Shown: positions 53,703-62,208 of the stretch, one piece after another
How the letters are laid out: the number at the start of each line of letters is the position of its first letter
Numbering within the stretch: position 1 is the first letter of the stretch
Assembly: GCF_020103695.1 (NCBI RefSeq)
Contig: NZ_JAHXBF010000031.1
Span: 1-64,000 of the forward strand
Length of the DNA: 64,000 nt
Reading direction: 5' to 3'
DNA from: Hyalangium versicolor
GTDB taxonomy: Bacteria; Myxococcota; Myxococcia; Myxococcales; Myxococcaceae
Position numbers and translations under genes: made by a program
The notes under the pieces: model-generated
Seen by the model: the letters and a program-made list of their open reading frames with translations, nothing else
The model's database searches: none
Told to the model about the DNA's origin: nothing

Positions 53703-54503
53703 ATGCCCGTCCTGACCCAGCTCTTCATCCATCCCATCAAGTCCACGCGGGGGCTGCCGCTGACACAGGCCACGGTGGAGCCGCTGGGGCTCGAGAACGA
53801 TCGCCGCTGGATGCTGGTCCGCCCCGACGGCTCCTTCATCACCGGACGCGAGTCCCCTGCCCTCGTGCTCGTGAGCGCCATCCCGTCCGAGGGAGGGCTG
53901 CGCCTGTCCGCTCCGAATCAGCCCGAGTTGCAGGTGGCCGTGCCGCCCGAGGGGGCTGAGCGCCTGAACGTCAAGATCTGGGGAGATCAGTGCTCGGCGG
54001 CTCGCGCGGGCGAGACCGCGGACCGCTGGTTCAGCCAGTACCTGGGCGAGTCGGTCCAGCTCGTGTACCGGGACTCCCGGATGGATCGGCCGGTGGATCC
54101 CAAGTACGCCCGGCCCGAGGATCAGGTGGCCTTCCCGGACGCCTTCCCGCTGCTGCTGCTGTCACGGGGCTCGGTGGAGGAACTGAACCGGCGTCTGAAC
54201 CGGCCCATCACCGTGGAGCACTTCCGGCCCAACCTCGTGGTGGAAGGCTGCGAGCCCTTCGCCGAGGACTCCTGGAAACGCCTGCGCGTGGGCAACGTGG
54301 AGCTGGAGGTCGTCAAACCCTGCTCGCGGTGCGTCTTCACCACGGTGGATCCGCTCACGGGCACGAAGGCGAAGGACGGCGAGCCGCTGCGCACGCTGGC
54401 CTTCTTCCGCCGCCAGGAGGGCAAGGTGATGTTCGGCCAGAACGTCCTGGTGCGCCGCCCGGGGACGCTCCGGGTGGGAGATCCGATCGAGCTGTTGGGC
54501 TGA
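53703..54503 (+). CDS. MOSC-domain protein (YcbX/MOCO sulfurase C-terminal type)
   Basis: The 266 residues have the N-terminal MOSC_N beta barrel (LTQLFIHPIKSTRGLPLTQATV, GLENDRRWMLVRPDG, LVLVSAIPS) followed by the MOSC domain with FPLLLLSRGSVEELNRRL, FRPNLVVEGCEPFAEDSW and VVKPCSRCVFTTVDPLTG, whose Cys is the conserved sulfur/cofactor site. Relatives use molybdenum cofactor to reduce N-hydroxylated compounds (YcbX, YiiM). The ATG lies 33 bases after the hybrid kinase stop; functional linkage to the kinases is not evident. Confidence 0.9.
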   Translation: MPVLTQLFIHPIKSTRGLPLTQATVEPLGLENDRRWMLVRPDGSFITGRESPALVLVSAIPSEGGLRLSAPNQPELQVAVPPEGAERLNVKIWGDQCSAARAGETADRWFSQYLGESVQLVYRDSRMDRPVDPKYARPEDQVAFPDAFPLLLLSRGSVEELNRRLNRPITVEHFRPNLVVEGCEPFAEDSWKRLRVGNVELEVVKPCSRCVFTTVDPLTGTKAKDGEPLRTLAFFRRQEGKVMFGQNVLVRRPGTLRVGDPIELLG

Positions 54504-54511
54504 GCGCCGCC

Positions 54512-55063
54512 TCACTCGTACCGGAAGCGGTAGACGACCTCGGGGTGGCCTCGGGTGAAGCCCTTGACGACCTCGTGCTGGAGGTTCTTGGCGCCCAGCA
54601 CCTGGAGCCCTCCGGCGGCGAAGCCCATCACCGACAGCTCGAAGTAGGGATGGGGCCGCGGCACGCCGGTGATGCGCAGCTCCGTGTACTCGGCCTCGGG
54701 CCGGACCAGCAGCTCGCCCGCGGTGAAGTAGCCCTTCCAGATGCCGGGGGTGAAGAGGAGGAAGCGCTTCATGTCTCCCAGGCCGAACATCGTCTTGAGC
54801 TGGCCGCGGATCAGTGCGTACTCGGCGGACTTCACACCGAACTGCCAGTAGATCTTCGGATCGCTGTTGTAGAAGCGATCCACCAGCGCCTCGTTGAAGC
54901 GCAGGAAGGCCTCGACGGGCATGCGCGTGACGGGCATCACGGGCTGCGCGAAGAGCGGCTCACTGACCGCATACTCCGAGAAGAAGGCCTGCCACGCCTC
55001 CTCCCCCTGCTCCTGAATCATCATCAACTGCCGCGCCAGGAATGCGACACCTTTGACTTCCAT
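54512..55063 (-). CDS. DUF2378 / TIGR02265-like protein
   Basis: The 183 residues begin MEVKGVAFLARQLMMIQEQGEEAWQ, which fits the start of the Myxococcus paralogous family TIGR02265 (DUF2378). Then come VEAFLRFNEALVDRF, FGVKSAEYALIRGQLK, and a beta-rich end with ITGVPRPHPYFELSVMGFAAGGL. Family members are helical proteins with a fold likened to haem-NO-binding domains, function unknown. Family assignment is from pattern memory. It converges with the MOSC gene (8 bases apart) and diverges from the DUF2891 gene. Confidence 0.6.
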   Translation of the reverse strand: MEVKGVAFLARQLMMIQEQGEEAWQAFFSEYAVSEPLFAQPVMPVTRMPVEAFLRFNEALVDRFYNSDPKIYWQFGVKSAEYALIRGQLKTMFGLGDMKRFLLFTPGIWKGYFTAGELLVRPEAEYTELRITGVPRPHPYFELSVMGFAAGGLQVLGAKNLQHEVVKGFTRGHPEVVYRFRYE

Positions 55064-55151
55064 CCAAGGCCTCCGCGAACAGCATCTGATCAGGTTCTAC
55101 CAGAGATCCGCATCTTCCTCGGTGCGTGCTGGCCTGCGCTAGGCTGGTCCC

Positions 55152-56243
55152 ATGAACCTGCCGCTCCTCATGGGACTGACCGCCATGATCACCACCAGCC
55201 CCCCACCGCCCGCGGACTTCAATGCCGAGGCCGCCACGCGCTTCGCGGAGCTGGCCCTCACGTGTGTCCACCAAGAGTACCCGAACAAGATTGCCCACGT
55301 GCTGAACGCGGACACGGATGTGCGCCCTCCCCGCGAGCTCACTCCGGCCTTCTACGGCTGCTACGACTGGCACTCGGCCGTGCACGGGCACTGGCTGCTC
55401 GCCCGGCTGGCGAGGACCTTCCCAGAGGCGGCCTTCGCGCCGCGGGCCCGAGCGGCGCTGGCCCGGAGCCTGACGCCCGCGAACATTACCGCCGAGGTGG
55501 CATACCTGAGCGCACCCGGACGGGTCTCCTTCGAGCGGCCCTATGGGTTGGCCTGGCTGCTCCAGCTCTCGGCCGAGCTGCGCGAGTGGGACGATCCGCA
55601 GGCGCGGGAGTGGGCGGCCACGCTGAAGCCATTGGAGCAGGCGGCGGCGCAGCGGATCCGCGAGTGGGTGCCCAAGCTGACGCGTCCCATCCGTGTGGGA
55701 GAGCATGATCAAACGGCCTTTGCCTTCGGACTCATCCTTGACTGGGCGCGTCAAGCGAAGGACGGCGCCATGGAGCAGCTGCTCATGGAGCGCGTGGAGA
55801 CGTTCTACGGGAAGGACCAGCGCGGCCCCCTGGCGTACGAGCCCTCGGGGCACGACTTCCTGTCGCCCTGCATCGCCGAGGCGGACCTGATGAGGCGGGT
55901 GCTGCCTCCGGCACGCTTCGCCACGTGGCTGCGCGGCTTCCTGCCGGAGCTGCCATCGAACGGCTCGGCCGCGTGGCTGGAGCCAGCGGTGGTGTCCGAC
56001 CCGGGGGATCCGAAGCTGGCACACCTGGATGGCCTGAACCTGAGCCGGGCGTGGATGCTGGAGGGGATCGCCTCGGCGCTGCCGACCTCGGACAAGCGGG
56101 TGGGCTCGCTGAGGGCGGCGGCGAAGCGGCACCGGGAGGCAGGGCTGCGCTCCGTCACCGGCGCGCACTACGAGGGAGGACACTGGCTGGGCAGCTTCGC
56201 GGTGTACCTCGTGACGGGCCGAGGCCTGACGCGTACTCCGTGA
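55152..56243 (+). CDS. DUF2891 protein
   Basis: The 363 residues begin with a short hydrophobic leader (MNLPLLMGLTAMIT), perhaps a weak signal peptide. The body has the family hallmarks: YPNKIAHVLNADTDVRPPRE, FYGCYDWHSAVHGHWLLARL, RPYGLAWLLQLSAEL, EPSGHDFLSPCIAEADLMRR, DGLNLSRAWMLEGIA and a final EGGHWLGSFAVYL. The alternating His/Trp/Asp residues on helices resemble alpha/alpha-toroid carbohydrate enzymes, which makes a glycan-directed hydrolase plausible, but no activity is established for DUF2891. Single gene, divergent from the DUF2378-like gene. Confidence 0.88.
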   Translation: MNLPLLMGLTAMITTSPPPPADFNAEAATRFAELALTCVHQEYPNKIAHVLNADTDVRPPRELTPAFYGCYDWHSAVHGHWLLARLARTFPEAAFAPRARAALARSLTPANITAEVAYLSAPGRVSFERPYGLAWLLQLSAELREWDDPQAREWAATLKPLEQAAAQRIREWVPKLTRPIRVGEHDQTAFAFGLILDWARQAKDGAMEQLLMERVETFYGKDQRGPLAYEPSGHDFLSPCIAEADLMRRVLPPARFATWLRGFLPELPSNGSAAWLEPAVVSDPGDPKLAHLDGLNLSRAWMLEGIASALPTSDKRVGSLRAAAKRHREAGLRSVTGAHYEGGHWLGSFAVYLVTGRGLTRTP

Positions 56244-56329
56244 GGCCTGGGACCGGTCGGGACCGGCGCTGGCCCGACTGGTAGGGTGGTCGGACCAGTT
56301 GCCAGGCATTCGGCCGACGAGGGTGCCGC

Positions 56330-57451
56330 TCACTTCAGGCGGGCGATCGAGAACCGGGAGAGGTCCCAGGGCACCCGTTGGCCCGTGGCCATCCACGCCG
56401 CGATGCGGCCGAGCAACACGGTGAACTTGAACCCGTGCCCGCTCAACCCGCCGATCACGGTGATGCGAGGCTCGCCGGGCAGGTGATCCACCACGAAGTC
56501 CTTGTCCGGCGTCATGGTGTAGAGGCAGACCTTCTCGAGGGTGACGCGGGTCGAGAGCCCGGGGAAATGCCTGGCGCTGTAGCTCCGCAGCGGCTCGCGG
56601 TCGGATTCGTGGAGTTCGCGGTCCACCCGCTCGGGATCCGTGGGAGAGCCCGTAGCGTGCCACGCCACCTTGACTCCAGGAACCTGGCCATCGTTCGGGA
56701 AGCCGTAGAAGTCCGTCGCGAAGTCGATCCACACCGGGAAGCGATCCGCGCTGAACTCCGCGGCCGGGACGTGGGGCTCGAAGTGGCAATAGGTCTGCCG
56801 AGTCACCGTGAACGGAAGCGAGACGAAGCGGGCCAGCAGGCGCGCCGTCCACGGGCCCGCGGAGACGACGAGCCGGTCGAACTCGAGAGACTCTCCTCCA
56901 GCGAGGGTCAGCGTGATGCCCTGCGAGTTGGGAGCAATGGATTCCACCGGAGTCCTGACGCGCAGCCGGGCACCACGGGCGGTGGCCAGACGGAGGTTGG
57001 CCCTCACGCACGCGGAGGCGTGAAGGAAGCCGGCCTCGCGCTCGAAGATAGCCGACTCCCCTGGCAGCAATCGGAACTGAGGAAACCTGCGCTCGCAGGC
57101 GGTGGGATCCAGCTCTTCGAACGGGACGCCGTTGTCCTTCAGCGCGCGGCGGATGGCGGCCAGCTCCGGGTGCTCGGCGGGACCGAAGAACAGACCTCCC
57201 GCGCGGACGAACAGCGACTCACCGGCCTCGCGCTCCAGCTCGTCCCAGAGCGGATAGGCATGGCCCATGAGGGCCGTGTAGAGACCATCCGTATAGGTCT
57301 TCCGGATGATCCGGGACGTGCCGTAGGAGCTGCCGCGATCATGATCGGGCTCGAACTGCTCGAGCACCGTGACGTCATGTCCCTCGCGCGCCAGGAAGCG
57401 CGCGGTCGCGCTGCCCACGCCTCCAGCGCCCAGTACCGCGATGCGTGCCAT
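56330..57451 (-). CDS. Monomeric sarcosine oxidase / N-methyltryptophan oxidase-like FAD enzyme
   Basis: A DAO-superfamily amine oxidase of 373 residues: RIAVLGAGGVGSATARFLAR (FAD loop), FEPDHDRGSSYGTSRIIRKTY (the SSxGxSRxxR flavin motif), VVSAGPWTARLL and, at the end, KVCLYTMTPDKDFVVDHLPG with IGGLSGHGFKFTVLLG. Cys309 in KVCLYT corresponds to the Cys that binds FAD covalently in monomeric sarcosine oxidase and SolA, so covalent flavin is expected. It would oxidise a secondary N-methyl amino acid to aldehyde, amine and hydrogen peroxide; which substrate is unclear. It converges with the DUF2891 gene. Confidence 0.88.
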   Translation of the reverse strand: MARIAVLGAGGVGSATARFLAREGHDVTVLEQFEPDHDRGSSYGTSRIIRKTYTDGLYTALMGHAYPLWDELEREAGESLFVRAGGLFFGPAEHPELAAIRRALKDNGVPFEELDPTACERRFPQFRLLPGESAIFEREAGFLHASACVRANLRLATARGARLRVRTPVESIAPNSQGITLTLAGGESLEFDRLVVSAGPWTARLLARFVSLPFTVTRQTYCHFEPHVPAAEFSADRFPVWIDFATDFYGFPNDGQVPGVKVAWHATGSPTDPERVDRELHESDREPLRSYSARHFPGLSTRVTLEKVCLYTMTPDKDFVVDHLPGEPRITVIGGLSGHGFKFTVLLGRIAAWMATGQRVPWDLSRFSIARLK

Positions 57452-57639
57452 GAACCACCTCCCGGCACCCTTTTACCCGAGGAGCCCCTGCCCTTCCGCT
57501 CCTTGCCTGCCTGCTCCTCAACCTGACGAGGCCCGGACTGCTTGGGGACCGGGCATAAAGTGCGAGCCATCACCACCCTCTCAGACGTGACGGGGCGCGC
57601 CGGGCTGGCACCCCCTTAACGCGAGAGGAGAAGCGTTCA

Positions 57640-58326
57640 ATGGATGCCATTGCGCTCTTGAAGGCGGATCACAAGACGGTGGAGAGCCTGTTCCGGAGGT
57701 TCGAACAGGCGGGCCAGAACGCGAAGAAGCTCAAGCGCAAGCTGGTGGATCAGATGGTGCGTGAGCTGGCTGTCCATGCGGTCATCGAGGAGGAGATCTT
57801 CTACCCCACGGTGCGCGCCCAGGTGGAGAAGCTGAACGACGACGTGCTCGAGGCGCTCGAGGAGCACCACGTGGTGAAGTGGCTGCTGACCGAGCTCGAG
57901 AACCTGCCACCGGAGGCCGAGCGCTTCGACGCCAAGGTGAAGGTGCTGATCGAGAACGTGCGCACCCACGTGAAGGAGGAGGAGCAGGAGCTCTTCCCGC
58001 AGGTGCGCAGGGCCTTCACCCCGAGCGAGCTGAAGGACATGGCCGCGGCACTGACGCTGGCGAAGAAGGCGGCGCCCACGCGGCCGCACCCGCGCGCTCC
58101 GGATACACCTCCGGGCAATATCGTGGCGGGAGCCATGTCCTCGGTGCTGGACATGGGCAAGGACGCGGTCGACGCCGCGCGGCGCAAGGTGCAGGAGCTG
58201 ACCAGCTCGTCCACGAACAAGCGCCGCCGAGGCAAGCGCTCCGGCCAGGGCAGCAAGCGCGGCCTGCGAGCCCAGGTCAAAGGCGCGGCCCAGAATCTGG
58301 GAGTCGAGTCCCCCTACCTGATGTGA
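57640..58326 (+). CDS. Hemerythrin HHE-domain protein with basic tail
   Basis: The first 140 residues are a hemerythrin-like four-helix bundle: MDAIALLKADHKTVESLFRR (first His), LAVHAVIEEEIFYPTV (HxxxE), LEEHHVVKWLLTELE and VRTHVKEEEQELFPQV (HxxxE). These supply a di-iron site for oxygen or NO handling. The remaining 88 residues are Pro/Thr-rich and then strongly basic (NKRRRGKRSGQGSKRGLR). The tail could bind nucleic acid or membranes (inference). GAGAGGAG precedes the ATG. Divergent from the oxidase gene 190 bases away; peroxide from that enzyme might be linked, but only proximity suggests it. Confidence 0.88.
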   Translation: MDAIALLKADHKTVESLFRRFEQAGQNAKKLKRKLVDQMVRELAVHAVIEEEIFYPTVRAQVEKLNDDVLEALEEHHVVKWLLTELENLPPEAERFDAKVKVLIENVRTHVKEEEQELFPQVRRAFTPSELKDMAAALTLAKKAAPTRPHPRAPDTPPGNIVAGAMSSVLDMGKDAVDAARRKVQELTSSSTNKRRRGKRSGQGSKRGLRAQVKGAAQNLGVESPYLM

Positions 58327-58403
58327 GGTGAGCAGCGTTTCCGAGCGGGCTGTGAGCGGCTGACTCACTCACAGCTCGCTGGAATTCATCACCGGGTGTC
58401 ATC

Positions 58404-58433
58404 TTTCGTCACAAAGAAGCAATGATGACGAAA
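58404..58433 (+). promoter_or_regulatory. TTTCGTCA / TGACGAAA inverted repeat before the Sel1 lipoprotein gene
   Basis: TTTCGTCA (58404-58411) and TGACGAAA (58426-58433) form a perfect 8-bp inverted repeat with a 14-base spacer in an unusually AT-rich patch about 90 bases upstream of the gene. It is a candidate regulator site. Confidence 0.4.
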
Positions 58434-58519
58434 GAAAGATTTCACAGTATCCCCTACCCGAGAGGCCACACTGAAGAGTGTCTGGAGACGGCGTGTGGGC
58501 CGGCCGCCGTCCCGCCTCC

Positions 58520-59806
58520 ATGGGAGGTCTTGTGGAAGCCAAGCTTCAACCTCGTGCCCAGGCGGGTCTGCTGAGAAGTGCGCTGGCGTTGATCGCGCTC
58601 GTAGGCTGTAGCGCCTCCCGCGAGGCCGTGCAGCCCACTCCCACGCTGGCGGAGGCGGCTCCAGCGCCCGCCTGTGCGGATGCCTCGAGTTGCCGCAACA
58701 GCTTGCGAAAACTGCGCGAGGTTCCTCTCACCTCCCAGTGCGAGCTACAGGAGCGAGCCACGCTCGCGAAGACAGCCTGTGACCTGGGCGTGGCCGAGGG
58801 CTGCACCGTGCTCGGACGCATGGCGCTGGCGGGCCTCGGTGGTCAGAACGTTCCCGAGCCCGGCACCGCGCGCTCCCTGTTCCAGCGAGCCTGTGAGCAG
58901 GGAGATGGCGAGGGATGCGCTCGGCATGCACTCTCGACGCTGCTGGGCGACGGCATCCTCCAGGATGTAGCCACCGGCCAGGCCGAACTCCAGGAAGCCT
59001 GTGACAAACACCCACGGAGCGCGTGTGGAATCGCGGCACTGGGGCTCGCCGAGAATGCCCACCGGAGCGGAAGCGCCCTGGACGGCGAATGGATCGCGCT
59101 GTTCGCGCAGCGAGGCTGCGACGCCGGAGATGGCCTTGCCTGCCAGCTCCTGGGCGATGCGTTCCGCGCGGGAACGGGCGTCTCCCAGGACACCGGCAAG
59201 GCGTTCGCGCTCTATGCGCGAGCGTGTGAGGCAGGCAATGGCACGGCGTGCGCGAACCAGGGAATGCTCTCGCTCCAATCCAGCGAGGGCGAGACCGGGA
59301 AGGCCCCGGGCGCTGATGCCCTCTTCTCCCGAGGATGTGCCCTCGGCTCATCCGAGGCTTGCCGGCTCCTCGTGCTGGAGAATCAGGAAACGCAGGGCGA
59401 CGTAAAGGATGCGGCCTCACAGGAGGCCCTGTTCCGTCAGGCCTGTGACCGAGGCGCGGCCATGGGATGCCTCGCGCTCTACGACACGATCAAGCGCAGG
59501 CAACCCGATCGTGGAGCCTCTCTCGAAATGCCAGGGCTCTTGAAGCGTGCCTGCCGGTTGGGAGAAGCCCGCGCTTGCGAGTTCCTGGAAGAGGTCTCAC
59601 GCGTCGCCTGGCGGCAATGCGGCGCAGGGGCCGCGCCGGCCTGCGGAGTGATTGGAGCACTCCTGCTCAGTGCCCCCTCCACCGGGAGTGAAGCCTCGGA
59701 GGGCCTCCGGATTCTGGAGCACGCCTGCCAGGATGGGGATGCCACGAGTTGCAGGCTGGCACGCGGCGCACCTCGGCCGAACGCCCTGTCGTGCCGTCCG
59801 AACTGA
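58520..59806 (+). CDS. Lipoprotein with Sel1-like, Cys-rich repeats
   Basis: The 428 residues have a lipobox (LALIALVGC) after a basic leader, then about eight Sel1-type helical repeats, each carrying a Cys pair: ACDLGVAEGCTVLGRMAL, ACEQGDGEGCARHAL, GCDAGDGLACQLLGDAFRAG, ACEAGNGTACANQGM, GCALGSSEACRLLV, ACDRGAAMGCLALY, ACRLGEARACEFLE and ACQDGDATSCRLA. Cys-bearing Sel1 repeats of this kind (as in Helicobacter Hcp proteins) are disulfide-locked solenoids for protein binding outside the cytoplasm. ATG at 58520 versus GTG at 58532 (GGAGG in front) is unresolved. A strong terminator follows. Confidence 0.83.
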   Translation: MGGLVEAKLQPRAQAGLLRSALALIALVGCSASREAVQPTPTLAEAAPAPACADASSCRNSLRKLREVPLTSQCELQERATLAKTACDLGVAEGCTVLGRMALAGLGGQNVPEPGTARSLFQRACEQGDGEGCARHALSTLLGDGILQDVATGQAELQEACDKHPRSACGIAALGLAENAHRSGSALDGEWIALFAQRGCDAGDGLACQLLGDAFRAGTGVSQDTGKAFALYARACEAGNGTACANQGMLSLQSSEGETGKAPGADALFSRGCALGSSEACRLLVLENQETQGDVKDAASQEALFRQACDRGAAMGCLALYDTIKRRQPDRGASLEMPGLLKRACRLGEARACEFLEEVSRVAWRQCGAGAAPACGVIGALLLSAPSTGSEASEGLRILEHACQDGDATSCRLARGAPRPNALSCRPN

Positions 59807-59875
59807 ACGGCCATTCATGTCCTGACAGGGTATTCCTGGACCCAGCGTCCCCAAGTCCCCATCTTGCTCCAACCC

Positions 59876-59921
59876 GGACCCGCTCCCACCGAACATGTAG
59901 GTGGAAGCGGGTCCATTCTTT
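59876..59921 (+). terminator. Terminator-like hairpin after the Sel1 lipoprotein gene
   Basis: A 15-bp stem with a single mismatch, GGACCCGCTCCCACC (59876-59890) against GGTGGAAGCGGGTCC (59900-59914), has a 9-base loop and is followed by ATTCTTT. It separates the Sel1 gene from the next transcription unit. Confidence 0.75.
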
Positions 59922-59993
59922 GCGGGGCAGGCCACTGCCGTTAGGATCCGCCCCTCAGGCTGGCGCCACCTGCGTGGCGAGGAGGCATTTCCC

Positions 59994-60464
59994 GTGGACG
60001 AGCTTCGAGTTCCCAAACAACGCGTGCTCACCCAGGTCATCCTCCCGGGGGGAGAGGTGCGAGAGGTGGCCGTCTTCCTCACGACGGGGGTGCCCGAGTA
60101 CAGTCAGGGCGAGCGGCTCTCGGACCTGCTCAACAGTGAGGTGAAGTTCATTCCAGCCCAGGACGCAGCCACCGGGAAGATCACCTTCCTCAACAGCGTC
60201 GCCATCGCGGTGGCGAAGGCGGACATCGAGCACGAGTTCCGCGAGGAGGATCGCCTCACCATCCTCACGGAGCACGAGGTCGAGATCCACCTCGTGGATG
60301 GCCAGCGGATGCAAGGCCTCATCGTCTATATGCAGCCCGAGAGTCGCACCCGGCTCAACGATTACCTCAACGACTCACCGCCGTTCATCCGCCTCACTCA
60401 AGGCAAGCGCGTCGCGCTCGTCAACAAACGCCACATCGCCTACGTGGAACCGCTCTCACGCTGA
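59994..60464 (+). CDS. Unrecognised 156-residue protein coupled to the PilT-like ATPase
   Basis: The protein begins VDELRVPKQRVLTQVILPGG, contains VAVFLTTGVPEYSQGERLSD, NSVAIAVAKADIEHEF and HEVEIHLVDGQRMQGLIVYM, and ends VNKRHIAYVEPLSR. It is a beta-rich cytoplasmic protein without signal or membrane segment; the second half could be a small barrel (PilZ-like or LSm-like), but no signature residues allow a call. The GTG at 59994 has GAGGAGG 8 bases upstream; the frame is open further left but runs through the terminator. The PilT-like gene starts four bases after its stop, so the two are almost certainly cotranslated. Confidence 0.75.
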   Translation: MDELRVPKQRVLTQVILPGGEVREVAVFLTTGVPEYSQGERLSDLLNSEVKFIPAQDAATGKITFLNSVAIAVAKADIEHEFREEDRLTILTEHEVEIHLVDGQRMQGLIVYMQPESRTRLNDYLNDSPPFIRLTQGKRVALVNKRHIAYVEPLSR

Positions 60465-60468
60465 CATC

Positions 60469-62166
60469 ATGGCCAGGATCGACTACATCATCGAAAAGTT
60501 GTTGAAGGATTCAGGTCAGGAAATTCTGATGGAAACCGGTGGCGGATTGAACATCCGCACCGCCTCGGGCCTGCTACCGGTCCTGAAGCAGAACCTCACG
60601 ACGCAACAGATCATCGCCGCGGTCGGCGAGCTGGTACCTTCGGATCAACGCGCCTCCTTCCCAGCTCAGGGAATGACCATCTTTCCGTATTCCTCACCGG
60701 CGGGCGCGGTGCAGGTGAAGTTCGAGTTGGAGCAGGGCCGTGCGCGGGTGTCCATGGTGCCGTTCTCGGCATACGCCATGTACGGCAACGTCGAATTCGC
60801 GGATGAGAATCCGGCGCCTGCCGCACCTCCAGTGCCTGTGGCGCCCCCAGCGCCTGCCGCGAAAGCCCCGCCGGTCGTGGCGGCTCCGACGCTCGCTCCA
60901 GTGGCTCCCGCGGCGGCGCCCCGCCCCGCTTCAAACGGGCGAACGAGCCAACCCGCGGTCGCGGCGGTCCCCGCGCCCGTCGTGGTCCCCGTGGAGGACA
61001 AAGCCTCGCAGAGCCCGGACATCGAAATGCCCCGCGATCGTTCGGGCGATCCCGGGATGCTCTCCCTGCTGGAGACGATGCTGGCCCGCCGGGCCTCGGA
61101 CCTCCACCTGGCCACGGACACGGTGCCGCACTTCCGCATCGACGGCGACATGGTGCCCATGGCGGAGTACGGCCCGATTCCCGCCGCGCGCCTGAAGGAG
61201 ATGGTCTTCAGCCTGGCGCCGGACAAGAACCAGATCCAGTGGGAGAAGAAGCACGACACGGACTTCGCCTACGAGACGTCGGCGGCGCGCTTCCGCGTCA
61301 ACGTCTTCGCGGATCGCAAGGGCATTGGCTCGGTGATGCGGCAGATCCCCAACACCATCCGCACCGCGGAGGAGATGGGGTTGAGCAAGCAGATCCTCGA
61401 TCTGTGCTTCCTCACCAAGGGATTGGTGCTGGTGACAGGCCCGACGGGCTCGGGCAAGTCCACGACGCTGGCGTCGATGGTCGACTACATCAACCGCAAT
61501 CGCGAGGACCACATCATCACGATCGAGGATCCCATCGAGTTCGTGCACCCGAACAAGCGCTGCCTGGTGAACCAGCGCGAGATTGGCGTGCACACGGACT
61601 CCTTCAAGGACGCGCTTCGAGCGGCGCTGCGAGAGGATCCGGACGTGGTGCTGGTGGGCGAGATGCGAGACCTGGAGACGATCGCCATCGCCATCGAGAC
61701 GGCGGAGACGGGACACCTGGTGTTCGGCACGCTGCACACGAACACGGCGGCCTCGACGGTGGACCGCATCATCGACCAGTTCCCGCCGGACCGGCAGGAG
61801 CAGATCCGCATGATGCTCTCTGAGTCCCTCAAGGGGGTCATCTCGCAGACGCTGTGCAAGAAGATTGGCGGCGGACGCGTGGCGGCGCAGGAGGTGCTGT
61901 TGTGCACCAGCTCGGTGTCCAACCTCATCCGCGAGGGAAAGACGTTCCAGATTCCCTCGGTGATGCAGACCTCGCGAGGCGCGGGCATGGTGATGCTCAA
62001 CGAAGCGCTGCTCGAGTTGGCCAAGAAGAAGCTCGTGACGCCGACCGAGGCCTTCACCAAGTCCGTGGCCCGCAGTGAGATGAAGTCCATGCTGGAGCGC
62101 GGGGGCTTCAAGCTCGAGCTGCCCGGAGAAGGAGCACCCGCGGCTCCTGCTCCCGCGCAGAAGTGA
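60469..62166 (+). CDS. PilT-family twitching ATPase with extra N-terminal domain
   Basis: The PilT core (about 200-550) is complete: MLARRASDLHLATDTVPHFR, VNVFADRKGIGSVMRQIPN, Walker A GPTGSGKSTTLASM, Asp box ITIEDPIEFVH, Walker B REDPDVVLVGEMRD, His box GHLVFGTLHTNTAASTVD, and the retraction-type SSVSNLIREGKTFQI. A typical PilT is about 345-370 residues; this one has 565. The first 110 residues (IIEKLLKDSGQEILMETGG, LNIRTASGLLPVLKQNLTTQ, VQVKFELEQGRARVSMVPF) look like a diverged second copy of the PilT N-terminal domain. They are joined by a Pro/Ala/Val-rich linker of about 80 residues. It probably acts at the inner-membrane base of type IV pili or as an accessory motor. Confidence 0.9.
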   Translation: MARIDYIIEKLLKDSGQEILMETGGGLNIRTASGLLPVLKQNLTTQQIIAAVGELVPSDQRASFPAQGMTIFPYSSPAGAVQVKFELEQGRARVSMVPFSAYAMYGNVEFADENPAPAAPPVPVAPPAPAAKAPPVVAAPTLAPVAPAAAPRPASNGRTSQPAVAAVPAPVVVPVEDKASQSPDIEMPRDRSGDPGMLSLLETMLARRASDLHLATDTVPHFRIDGDMVPMAEYGPIPAARLKEMVFSLAPDKNQIQWEKKHDTDFAYETSAARFRVNVFADRKGIGSVMRQIPNTIRTAEEMGLSKQILDLCFLTKGLVLVTGPTGSGKSTTLASMVDYINRNREDHIITIEDPIEFVHPNKRCLVNQREIGVHTDSFKDALRAALREDPDVVLVGEMRDLETIAIAIETAETGHLVFGTLHTNTAASTVDRIIDQFPPDRQEQIRMMLSESLKGVISQTLCKKIGGGRVAAQEVLLCTSSVSNLIREGKTFQIPSVMQTSRGAGMVMLNEALLELAKKKLVTPTEAFTKSVARSEMKSMLERGGFKLELPGEGAPAAPAPAQK

Positions 62167-62208
62167 GGGAAGCGCCTGGAAACCAGGCGCCTCCCCCTTC
62201 CGACCTCG

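Noticed and set aside
59901-59993. Earlier ATG for the gene preceding the PilT-like ATPase
   Set aside because: It lies inside the right arm of the terminator hairpin; GTG 59994 has a strong ribosome site.
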